Assembly (NCBI GenBank): GCA_963782415.1
Contig: CAWAJT010000008.1
Coordinates: forward strand, 372,001-436,000
Source of the DNA: Bog-473 sp963782415
GTDB lineage: Bacteria > Actinomycetota > Acidimicrobiia > Acidimicrobiales > RAAP-2
Direction: 5' to 3'
Length of the DNA stretch: 64,000 bases
The translations under genes were made by a program, and so were the position numbers. Shown one piece after another: positions 1-7,307 of the stretch (its first letter is position 1; each line of letters begins with the position of its first letter). The notes under the pieces were generated by a model. It was not told where the DNA came from and did not search any database. It saw only the letters and a list, made by a program, of their open reading frames with translations.

Positions 1-253
1 CCAGGGCGGACAGCAGACTGCTGTAATCATTGACGTCGGCATACACCGCTGACCCGGCGCCCCGATACGTCTCAGGGTTTCGAGTCAACGCGGTGATGTC
101 GTGTCCCTGCCCAGCGAGCCGCGCTGCCAGTCTGGAGCCAATGAACCCAGAAGCCCCGGCAATTGCAACCTGCGTGGGCTGCACTCTGGCGTGAGGGAGT
201 TCATGGGTGGCTGATGCGCCGTCGGCATTCCGATCCGCCCGAGCGTTCGTCAT
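1..253 (-). CDS. NAD(P)-binding epimerase/NmrA-like protein, N-terminal part
   Basis: This gene runs off the left edge, so only about 84 N-terminal residues are present. The stretch VAIAGASGFIGSRLAARL near residue 28 is the glycine-rich dinucleotide loop of extended or atypical SDR enzymes (epimerases, NmrA-like sensors). It is followed by a short acidic strand end (ADVND) as in that fold. The ATG at 253-251 overlaps the TGA of the upstream SDR gene in an ATGA arrangement, which argues for translational coupling. A GTG at 184 closer to the Rossmann strand is the alternative start. Substrate cannot be inferred. It is the last visible gene of the leftward B12 regulator-SDR-epimerase operon. Confidence 0.75.
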   Translation of the reverse strand, partial: MTNARADRNADGASATHELPHARVQPTQVAIAGASGFIGSRLAARLAGQGHDITALTRNPETYRGAGSAVYADVNDYSSLLSAL

Positions 254-1272
254 TCCAGTCCGGTCCGTTCAGCGCAGAATGACCAAAGCGCGCGGCCGTC
301 GTGGATTCTCTGAGTGGGGGACCGACGTGTCGTCGGCAGATAATGCTCCCCACGCAGGTGTCTGTCGTGCCACAGACCATCGATTGGTGCCGACGCCGAC
401 GTGCGCCTCGGCTCGTCAGCCGCCAACCATGTCACCGTGTCGGCACCCTGTGCCGGGGTGCGAAGAAGCGGACCCAGTCTGGAGAAGGAAGGCAGGCCCG
501 AAGCCAGTCCCGGTGTATCCACCCAACCGGGATGAACGGCGTAACTGGCCACGCCGTCACCGCCCCATCGTCGGGCCCACTCGTGGGACAGCACGACCTG
601 CGCTCGTTTGGCCTTGGCGTAGGCGACCGCGCCGCGGTAGCCCTCTGGCCCGACTTCGAGGCGGCAAGGTTCGAATCGCTGGGAGTACATACCTCCGGAT
701 GTCACCGTGGTGATGACCGCTTGCTCCGCACGGAGCAGGAGCGGAGCCAGCAGGAAGCTCAGGCGGAATGGAGCGAGCACGTGCGTGGCCAACGTGCGCT
801 CCGTCAGTGACCCCGTCCCGTCATCGGAGAGTCCATACTCAGGGAAGAGAGCGCCGGCGTTGTGGATGAGGGCATGGACCTCGTGGTGGGAGGATGACAC
901 CTGCTGAACGAAGGTCGACACGGCAGCGGCATTGACCACATCCACCACAGCCGTACGGACGGGGCCGCTCTTCTCAGCAGCTTCTGCCATACTCTTCGTG
1001 GCGCGTAGACGCTCCGCGTTTCGAGCGACAAGCCATACCTCAGCCCCCAGGGCGGAGAGCTGCAGGGCCGCTGCCTGCCCGATGCCCGAGGACGCTCCGG
1101 TCACGATCATGACTTTGCCGTCGAGTCGATCTGGGTCGCCCCAACCCTCGACGCGCCGACGAACGACATAACCGAGTCGAGAGAAGCTGCCCCCGATAGT
1201 GAGCTCGAGAAGAGCGTCGACTGCCCTCTCGAAGCCTTTGTGCCGACCGCCGTCGCCTGCATCACGAGACAT
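250..1272 (-). CDS. SDR-family oxidoreductase (DHRS12-like)
   Basis: The product is a 340-residue short-chain dehydrogenase/reductase. An N-terminal segment of about 45 residues precedes the Rossmann fold, as in DHRS12-type proteins. The fold shows VTGASSGIG (cofactor loop), HNAGALF (the NAG strand) and YAKAKRAQ, carrying the catalytic Tyr and Lys. The substrate is unknown; in this family lipids or retinoid-like molecules are typical. The start chosen is ATG 1272 (MSRDAG), which overlaps the end of the cobalamin-binding regulator by 11 bases; ATG 1278 is equally possible. Its position directly after the regulator and opposite a fatty-acid modification operon suggests it belongs to the same light/B12 response. 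That role is inference. Confidence 0.85.
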   Translation of the reverse strand: MSRDAGDGGRHKGFERAVDALLELTIGGSFSRLGYVVRRRVEGWGDPDRLDGKVMIVTGASSGIGQAAALQLSALGAEVWLVARNAERLRATKSMAEAAEKSGPVRTAVVDVVNAAAVSTFVQQVSSSHHEVHALIHNAGALFPEYGLSDDGTGSLTERTLATHVLAPFRLSFLLAPLLLRAEQAVITTVTSGGMYSQRFEPCRLEVGPEGYRGAVAYAKAKRAQVVLSHEWARRWGGDGVASYAVHPGWVDTPGLASGLPSFSRLGPLLRTPAQGADTVTWLAADEPRRTSASAPIDGLWHDRHLRGEHYLPTTRRSPTQRIHDGRALWSFCAERTGLE

Positions 1273-2134
1273 GGGCATCCTCGATGATCCGCTCGCCTGC
1301 CACCAGGCTCTCCACGGTTTCGACCACTTTCCACCCATTGCGGCCCGTCCAGATGTCGGCCCCGAGCGTCCTGGCGTGCTCAGCGGAGCGAATTGCGCTA
1401 CCCCCGAGAAAGGTCGTCGTGCCTCGCCCGGTCGCCCGCACCTCCTTGAGCGCCTGTCTCACTTCGGCGTCGAGCCCGATTGTGGTCGAGGCAATGCCAA
1501 CGGCCACCAGGCGGTCTGTGTTTGCGGCGACTTCGGCCAACGCATGGACCGGCGTATTCGCGCCGAGTTCGGCCACCTCGAAGCCTCGCCAGCGCAGCAG
1601 GTCGGCCACCATGGCCACGGGCATTGTGTGGAGGTCTCCCGCGGGGGCAGCGACGACGACCGTGCCACGACTTCGTCCCGGTCGCCCGAACTGGAGGCCG
1701 AGACGACCGATGATGCGCTGTGCTACCGCCGTCGCTCGATGTTCATCGGCGACGCTCACATCGCCATCGGCCCATCGCGTGCCTATGGATCGAAGCGCCG
1801 GAGCCAGCAGCGTGGTGACAACATCGCTGGGACCGAGTCCTCCCGCGAGGCGACTCTCGATCAGCCACCACGCGCCAGCGTTGTCCCCGGCCAACAAGCG
1901 CGCCTCGAGGGCTCGGCTGGTGCTCTTTGTGGCCTTTCGGCGAGACCGTGAGGCTTCAGCAGATACCCGGCCACTCTGCAGCGCGTTGAGGTCGCTGGTT
2001 CGAATCCGCCACAGAAGACCATCCTGCGTGGCCGGAAGCTTTCCGGTGCGCACGTACTTGTAGACGGTCATGTAATGCAATCCGAGTTGATCCGCAGCTT
2101 GCTGAAGCGTCACGGTGCCTGACTTTGCGGCCAT
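1262..2134 (-). CDS. HTH regulator with cobalamin-binding domain (CarH/LitR-like)
   Basis: This 290-residue regulator begins with an excisionase/MerR-like helix-turn-helix (VTLQQAADQLGLHYMTVYKY, residues 8-27). After a basic linker comes a B12-binding helical cap and a Rossmann-type B12 fold. The cap holds W121, nine residues, then E131-H132, the Wx9EH signature of adenosylcobalamin photoreceptors such as CarH and LitR. The B12 fold holds GDLHTMP, equivalent to DxHxxG, with H169 as the likely lower cobalt ligand. The residue after the Trp is Ala, where CarH has the His that ligates cobalt after illumination. Start ATG 2134 is preferred to an upstream start at 2158. It probably represses the divergent lipid operon in the dark. 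Confidence 0.85.
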   Translation of the reverse strand: MAAKSGTVTLQQAADQLGLHYMTVYKYVRTGKLPATQDGLLWRIRTSDLNALQSGRVSAEASRSRRKATKSTSRALEARLLAGDNAGAWWLIESRLAGGLGPSDVVTTLLAPALRSIGTRWADGDVSVADEHRATAVAQRIIGRLGLQFGRPGRSRGTVVVAAPAGDLHTMPVAMVADLLRWRGFEVAELGANTPVHALAEVAANTDRLVAVGIASTTIGLDAEVRQALKEVRATGRGTTTFLGGSAIRSAEHARTLGADIWTGRNGWKVVETVESLVAGERIIEDAHVS

Positions 2135-2200
2135 GTTCCTTTTTAGCACTAAACTCAATCTGGCTCATTACTCCGCATGCAAGTCGGTGAGAGGTGTTAG
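2135..2200. promoter_or_regulatory. Divergent promoter region between B12 regulator and lipid operon
   Basis: These 66 bases separate the two divergent starts and must hold both promoters. The left half is AT-rich compared with its surroundings. Two similar hexamers, CTCAAT and CTCATT, lie ten bases apart near 2155-2170 and could be regulator half-sites. GCATGC near 2176 is a short palindrome. A Shine-Dalgarno-like GAGAGG precedes the TTG start at 2201. No convincing -35/-10 pair is visible on either strand. Confidence 0.45.
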
Positions 2201-3469
2201 TTGTCACACGCAAGGCGACAGAGGGCAGCGGTGGTCGGGTCTGGCGTCGCAGGCCTCACCGCGGCCTACATTCTGCAACGGCACTACGACGTCACTCTTT
2301 ATGAGGCAGAGGGCCGACTCGGTGGCCACACCGATACCCACGATGTCATCACACCGGACGCGGGGACGGTACCTATCGACTCGGGTTTCATCGTGCACAA
2401 CGAGCGCACGTATCCGCTTTTGTGCCGGCTGTTCTCCGAATTGCAAGTGGTGACTCGACAAACCGAGATGAGCATGTCAGTCCGTTGCGAGGGCTGTGGG
2501 TTGGAGTACGCCGGAGCCAAAGGCCTCGGAGGCGTTTTTGCCCAACCTCGGTCTCTTGCCCATGTCGCCTTTCTGCGACTGCTCGTCCAAATCCGTCGGT
2601 TTCACCGACAGGCGCGGATGGCCTTGGTGCAAGGGGACGATCTGCTCTCACTCGGGGAGTTTCTCAGGCTCGGTGGCTACTCCGACTACTTCGTGGCGCA
2701 TTTCGTTGTACCGATGGTCTCCTGTGTCTGGTCGGTCGCTCCCGGCGTGGCTTTGCGGTACCCGGCCCGGTATCTGTTCACCTTTTTGGAAAACCATGGA
2801 ATGTTGTCCTTTGGCGGTTCGCCGACATGGCGGACGGTGGTCGGTGGATCTCGTACCTATGTTGACCGACTGGTCAAGCACCTGAGTGCCGTGGCCACCT
2901 CGACGCCAGTCACGGCGGTCGTGAGGCAAGGTGATCGCATACAGATCAGGACGGCCGATGACGACGCGGTGTTCTTTGAGCGGGTCGTGGTGGCCACGCA
3001 TGCTGATACTGCGCTGACTCTTCTCACCAGCCCGACCCCCAGAGAGCGTTCGATCCTTGGTGCGTTTCGATACTCACGCAACGAAACGTGGCTGCACACC
3101 GACGCCACGCTCCTGCCGAAGGCTGCGAGAGCCCAGGCATCGTGGAATTTCCTCTTGCCTGCGTGCTCCGGTCCGATCGATCACGCCTTCGTGTCGTACG
3201 ACATGAACCGCCTGCAAGGTGTGCATTCCGCGCAATCACATGTCGTGACCCTCAACGCGACGGACCGCATCGATCCCGACCAAGTCTTGGCCCGAATGAC
3301 CTATACACACCCGATCTACACCGATGCATCGGTTAATGCCCAGAGGCATCTCTCCGAGCTCAACAGCACCAACATGGCGTTCGCCGGTGCGTACCACGGT
3401 TGGGGCTTTCATGAGGACGGCTGCCGGTCTGGGGTCGCGGCGGCGACGTCGTTGGGAGTGCGTTGGTGA
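2201..3469 (+). CDS. FAD-dependent amine-oxidase-like protein (COG2907)
   Basis: A 422-residue flavoprotein. The N-terminus VVGSGVAGLTAAYIL followed by an acidic residue and RLGGHTDTH is the FAD-binding beta-alpha-beta unit of the COG2907 amine-oxidase/desaturase-like family. Homologues form a conserved operon with DUF1365 and cyclopropane-synthase-like genes. In Rhodobacter and Pseudomonas such genes are induced by light or singlet oxygen and have been linked to furan or cyclopropane fatty-acid synthesis, where a family member acts as an acyl desaturase. The start is TTG 2201 with GAGAGG upstream. The TGA overlaps the next ATG. Desaturation of a phospholipid acyl chain is inferred from the family. 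Confidence 0.85.
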   Translation: MSHARRQRAAVVGSGVAGLTAAYILQRHYDVTLYEAEGRLGGHTDTHDVITPDAGTVPIDSGFIVHNERTYPLLCRLFSELQVVTRQTEMSMSVRCEGCGLEYAGAKGLGGVFAQPRSLAHVAFLRLLVQIRRFHRQARMALVQGDDLLSLGEFLRLGGYSDYFVAHFVVPMVSCVWSVAPGVALRYPARYLFTFLENHGMLSFGGSPTWRTVVGGSRTYVDRLVKHLSAVATSTPVTAVVRQGDRIQIRTADDDAVFFERVVVATHADTALTLLTSPTPRERSILGAFRYSRNETWLHTDATLLPKAARAQASWNFLLPACSGPIDHAFVSYDMNRLQGVHSAQSHVVTLNATDRIDPDQVLARMTYTHPIYTDASVNAQRHLSELNSTNMAFAGAYHGWGFHEDGCRSGVAAATSLGVRW

Positions 3470-4182
3470 TGGAAGTCACTCATCAGAGCAACGACGCCTT
3501 GTCCCAATCTTCAGCGACAGAGTGGCACATTCCGGCCCTCTATGCCTCAGTGGTCACGCACTCGCGCCACGCCCCGATCAGCAATCGGTTCCAGTACAGG
3601 GCCAGCTATTGGTTGGTGGACTACGACGAGTTGCCGCGGCTCAAGGGCCTCGCGTGGCACCTTGCACGGTTTGAGCATTCTGATCACAGTGACGTTCGTG
3701 CGCTGTTGACCGAGCACGGAGTGACAGCCGACCGGATCCTCATGCTGGCGATGCCTCGTACGCTCGGATACGTCTTCAACCCGATCAGTGTGTTCTGGTG
3801 TTACGACGCGATCGGCGAGCTAGTCGCCTGCTTAGCCGAAGTCCATAACACCTACGGACAAGCGCACGCCTATTTTCTGCAACCCGACGGGACCGGACGT
3901 TGCGAAGTAGCCAAGGAGCTCTACGTGTCGCCGTTCTACCCCGTCGACGGCAGCTACGACATCCGAGTGAGCGACCCCGGTGCGTCGCTGTCGGTCACCG
4001 TCACCCTGCATCGTGACGCGGACCCCCCTTTTGTGGCCTCATTGAGAGGAACGCGACGTCCCGCCACCACAACGGCCGTGTTGCAGGCGACCCTCCTGCA
4101 TCCCGCGCTGCGGGTCGCCTTGTTAATCCGCTGGCAGGCGGTGCGCTTGTGGGCACGCGGGCTCAAGGTGCAGGCGCGATGA
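3469..4182 (+). CDS. DUF1365 family protein
   Basis: A 237-residue member of DUF1365 (COG3496), recognised from NRFQYRASYWLVDYDELP near the N-terminus, PISVFWCYDAIGELVACLAE in the centre, and AKELYVSPFYPVDGSYDI, the family's (K)xFHVSPF-like block. The biochemical function is unknown. The gene almost always sits between a COG2907 flavoprotein and a COG2230 methyltransferase, so it probably takes part in the same lipid modification. Its ATG overlaps the TGA of the flavoprotein gene (TGATG), and its own TGA overlaps the next ATG. The three genes are therefore almost certainly one translationally coupled operon. Confidence 0.85.
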   Translation: MEVTHQSNDALSQSSATEWHIPALYASVVTHSRHAPISNRFQYRASYWLVDYDELPRLKGLAWHLARFEHSDHSDVRALLTEHGVTADRILMLAMPRTLGYVFNPISVFWCYDAIGELVACLAEVHNTYGQAHAYFLQPDGTGRCEVAKELYVSPFYPVDGSYDIRVSDPGASLSVTVTLHRDADPPFVASLRGTRRPATTTAVLQATLLHPALRVALLIRWQAVRLWARGLKVQAR

Positions 4183-5423
4183 CAGTTCTCTCACATGAGC
4201 CGGAGCACCCTGTCCCCGCTGACCTGCGCAGGTGGGTCGGGCTGGCGCCGGCGAAATGGGCCCCATTCCGGGGGGCACTGGCCCGACGCTTCTTACGCCA
4301 TGCAGCAACGCAGGCCGGCATCCGAGTGGAGTTTCCCGACGATACGCGTTTCGGTCCCGCCGGTGGTCCAGTGCTGAAGGTGCTCCATCCGGAAGGATTT
4401 CTCGCCCGGCTCGGGGTGGACGGCAAGATCGGATTCGGGGAGTCGTATATGGCGGAGGAATGGGACGCCGTCGACCTCGTCGCACTGCTAGAGGCGCTCG
4501 CTCGCCGGGTCGACTCGCTGGTCCCGCGACCCCTCCAACGCATTCGGCGCTGGTACGAAGCCCGCCCGCCCAGCATCGAGGAGAACGACCGTCTCGGGGC
4601 GGTGCGCAATATCGCCCAGCACTATGACCTGTCTAATGACTTGTTCGCAATCTTTCTCGACGGGTCGATGACGTATTCGGCGGCTCTCTTCACCGATGAG
4701 CACGTCACGCTCGAGCAGGCCCAGGCTCACAAGATTGAGCGATTGCTCAATGCGACTGGCGTTCAAGAGGGAACTCGCGTGCTCGAAATCGGGACGGGGT
4801 GGGGAGAGCTGGCTCTGCGAGCAGCGAGGAGGGGAGCACGGGTGACCAGCGTGACCCTCTCCCATGAGCAAGCACGTCTGGCGCGGCGTCGAGTAGAGGC
4901 CGAAGATCTCGGCGACATGGTCGACATCCGGGTGCAGGACTATCGAGATGTCGCGGGAGTCTACGATGCCGTCGTCAGTGTCGAGATGATCGAGGCCGTC
5001 GGTGAACGGTGGTGGCCCGACTATTTCAAGGCGCTGGATCGGTGCCTGGCGCCGGGCGGCCGGGTCGGCCTCCAGGCCATCACCATGGCTCATGAACGCC
5101 TTCTGGCCACCAGGTCGTCGTGGACCTGGATCCACAAGTACATCTTCCCGGGGGGGATCGTCCCGTCCGAGGAGGCGATGGAGGAGATCATGACCAGGGA
5201 CACGCCGCTGGGGGTGGTCGACCGACTGTCCTTCGGGCCCAGTTATGCAACTACTTTGGCGTGCTGGCGGAAACGTTTCAGTGATCGAGCGGACGAAGTC
5301 GATCGGCTGGGTTTCGACAAGACGTTCCAGAGGATGTGGTCGTTCTACCTGGCCTACAGCGAGGCCGGTTTCAGAAGCGGCTACCTGGATGTCGTGCAGC
5401 TTGTACTCATGCGTCAAGGCTGA
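4179..5423 (+). CDS. Cyclopropane-fatty-acid-synthase-like SAM methyltransferase
   Basis: A 414-residue enzyme of the CFA synthase/mycolic acid methyltransferase family that adds a SAM-derived methyl to unsaturated phospholipid acyl chains. QHYDLSNDLFAIFLDGSMTY marks the start of the catalytic domain. VLEIGTGWGELALRAA is the SAM motif I, VSVEMIEAVGERWWPDY follows, and YIFPGGIVPS is typical. Near the C-terminus LAYSEAGFRSGYLDVVQ aligns with the block that usually reads CYCEAGF, so the conserved Cys (C354 in E. coli Cfa) is Ser here, at about residue 394. That change may favour methylation without ring closure. Start ATG 4179 overlaps the DUF1365 stop (ATGA). Confidence 0.9.
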   Translation: MTVLSHEPEHPVPADLRRWVGLAPAKWAPFRGALARRFLRHAATQAGIRVEFPDDTRFGPAGGPVLKVLHPEGFLARLGVDGKIGFGESYMAEEWDAVDLVALLEALARRVDSLVPRPLQRIRRWYEARPPSIEENDRLGAVRNIAQHYDLSNDLFAIFLDGSMTYSAALFTDEHVTLEQAQAHKIERLLNATGVQEGTRVLEIGTGWGELALRAARRGARVTSVTLSHEQARLARRRVEAEDLGDMVDIRVQDYRDVAGVYDAVVSVEMIEAVGERWWPDYFKALDRCLAPGGRVGLQAITMAHERLLATRSSWTWIHKYIFPGGIVPSEEAMEEIMTRDTPLGVVDRLSFGPSYATTLACWRKRFSDRADEVDRLGFDKTFQRMWSFYLAYSEAGFRSGYLDVVQLVLMRQG

Positions 5424-5557
5424 GGGGCTGCTCAGTCATCCCCCCTGGGTGGGCCATGAGATCAGCCGGGTCGGGCCTGCTCCCAGGACACGCTCCGCCA
5501 ATCGCACCACCCGTGGCCAGGCTCCGTCGCTCGCCGGCGCAGTGCGAGGATAGCGAC

Positions 5558-6925
5558 ATGTCTTCGGGCCTGTTGCGCGACCTGGGCGCCGCGGTGGGAT
5601 CCGCGCATGTCGTCGTCGAGCCGGATGTGATGGCGTCGTATGCAGCCGACTGGACCGGGCGCTTTAGAGGTCATCCCAGAGCCGTTGTCCGCCCCGGGGA
5701 CACGAGTGAGGTGGCGGCCGTCATTGCTGTCTGCGCGCATCGCAACGTGGCCCTGGTCCCGCAGGGGGGTAATACGGGACTTGTGGGCGGAGGCGTTCCC
5801 CTCTCCGGTGAGGTCGTGCTCAGCTTGCGTCGCTTGGCGGGCGTGACCGAGGTAGACACCCTGGCGGGCCAGCTCTCCGTCGGCGCTGGGACCACGGTGG
5901 CCGACGTGCAGGCGAGGGCGGCAGCTGCTGGCTGGGCTTACGGCGTCGACCTCGGCAGTCGTGACAGCGCCACGATCGGAGGCACGGTCGCGACGAACGC
6001 CGGTGGGCTGCAAGTCCTCCGCCATGGCTCTACACGAGCGCAGCTCGTGGGATACGAGGCGGTCCTCGGAACAGGCGAGACCGTCTCACACATGGGCGGT
6101 CTCACCAAGGACAACACGGGCTACGACCTGGGCGCCCTGCTCTGCGGGAGCGAGGGAACGCTCGGAGTCATCACGGCCGCACGGTTGCGCCTCGTCGCAC
6201 CATGTCGAGAGCGGGTGACGTCGCTGCTCGCCTTCTCAACTGCCGCCGCCGCAATCGAAGCCGCCTCGTCGCTCCGGCGTTCACTACCCGAGGTGCAATC
6301 GCTCGAGTTCTTCCTGCAATCCGGCCTCGACCTGGTGTGCCGGGCCAGCGGAACCGCTCCTCCATTCGCGGTGAGGCACACGGCTTACCTGTTGGTCGAG
6401 ACCGCCGCTCAGCAGGATCCCGCGCCGGCAATGGCTTCGGCGTTGGAGTCGATCGCGACCATACAAGACGTCGCCGTCGCCAATGATTCGGTCAGAAGAG
6501 ATCAGCTGTGGCGCCTACGGGAGGGGCATACGGAGGCCATCAACACACTCGGAGCGCCCCACAAGCTCGACGTGACGCTGCCGGCGGCGGTCTTGGCGGA
6601 CTTCATCGACCGAGTGCCTGTCGTTGTGAAGAGCGCCGACTCGGATGCAAAGACATGGCTGTTCGGTCATGTGGGAGATGGCAATGTGCACGTCAATGTG
6701 ACCGGTATCGCAGCGGATGATGTCAAAGTGGATGACTGCGTCATGCGCTACGTCGCCGAGCTCGGTGGCAGCATAAGCGCTGAGCACGGCATTGGAACTG
6801 CGAAGCGAGCCTGGCTCCACCTCAACCGGAGCGGAGTGGAACTCGCGGCGTTTCGACGAATAAAGGCGGCACTCGACCCTTCACACATCATGAACCCCAA
6901 TGTCCTCCTGCCGTCTGCTTCCTGA
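5558..6925 (+). CDS. FAD-linked oxidase, GlcD/D-2-hydroxyacid dehydrogenase type
   Basis: A 455-residue flavoprotein of the vanillyl-alcohol-oxidase fold. The FAD-binding half contains VPQGGNTGLVGGGVPLSGEV and SRDSATIGGTVATNAGG. The C-terminal half ends with GHVGDGNVHVNV and SAEHGIGTAKRAWL, which carry the conserved metal/substrate-binding His and Glu residues of D-lactate, D-2-hydroxyglutarate and glycolate dehydrogenases. It oxidises a D-2-hydroxy acid to a 2-oxo acid and passes electrons onward. The exact substrate is open. ATG 5558 has GCGAGGA upstream; longer in-frame starts lie in non-conserved sequence. It is separated from the lipid operon by 134 bases and is probably a separate unit. 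Confidence 0.88.
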   Translation: MSSGLLRDLGAAVGSAHVVVEPDVMASYAADWTGRFRGHPRAVVRPGDTSEVAAVIAVCAHRNVALVPQGGNTGLVGGGVPLSGEVVLSLRRLAGVTEVDTLAGQLSVGAGTTVADVQARAAAAGWAYGVDLGSRDSATIGGTVATNAGGLQVLRHGSTRAQLVGYEAVLGTGETVSHMGGLTKDNTGYDLGALLCGSEGTLGVITAARLRLVAPCRERVTSLLAFSTAAAAIEAASSLRRSLPEVQSLEFFLQSGLDLVCRASGTAPPFAVRHTAYLLVETAAQQDPAPAMASALESIATIQDVAVANDSVRRDQLWRLREGHTEAINTLGAPHKLDVTLPAAVLADFIDRVPVVVKSADSDAKTWLFGHVGDGNVHVNVTGIAADDVKVDDCVMRYVAELGGSISAEHGIGTAKRAWLHLNRSGVELAAFRRIKAALDPSHIMNPNVLLPSAS

Positions 6926-7307
6926 GAGGGTCGGACAGGATGAGTCAGTGAGGGGAAGACCTGCACACCGTTCGTGAGCAGATCGAGACCCAGTGGCGGA
7001 TACCCGGTTCGAGTCCTCGTTCACGATTCCCGCACTGCCGCGCCTTGACCCCGCGAATGGTGACACAAGGTGCTCTTCGACCACATGTCTTGCTCAAAGA
7101 TGTTGCTGTTGTTCGCAAAGGCCCAGGAGACCGAGGGCCGTAGGTCACGCTGACACCGACGTCCTTGCCGGCGGTATGCCGTCGGCCGACCGGACGCCTC
7201 CGGATCCCGGGGCGAACCCCCACGCCGATCGGGGGACAAACGGACGATGCGTGATTGAGCACGCTCTTGGGTAATCACCATTCCGTCAGTCGGTCCGAGG
7301 GAGGGAC
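6926..7307. other. Intergenic region, no gene seen
   Basis: No supported coding or RNA feature was found between the FAD oxidase and the MFS gene. The region presumably contains the promoter of the MFS transporter. GAGGGAC at 7300-7306 serves as its ribosome binding site. Small reading frames here lack recognisable protein features. Confidence 0.5.

Noticed and set aside
7010..7035. GGTTCGAGTCC resembles a tRNA T-arm
   Set aside because: No matching acceptor, D or anticodon arms could be built upstream, and no CCA-end context follows. Chance match or at best a trace of an old attachment site.
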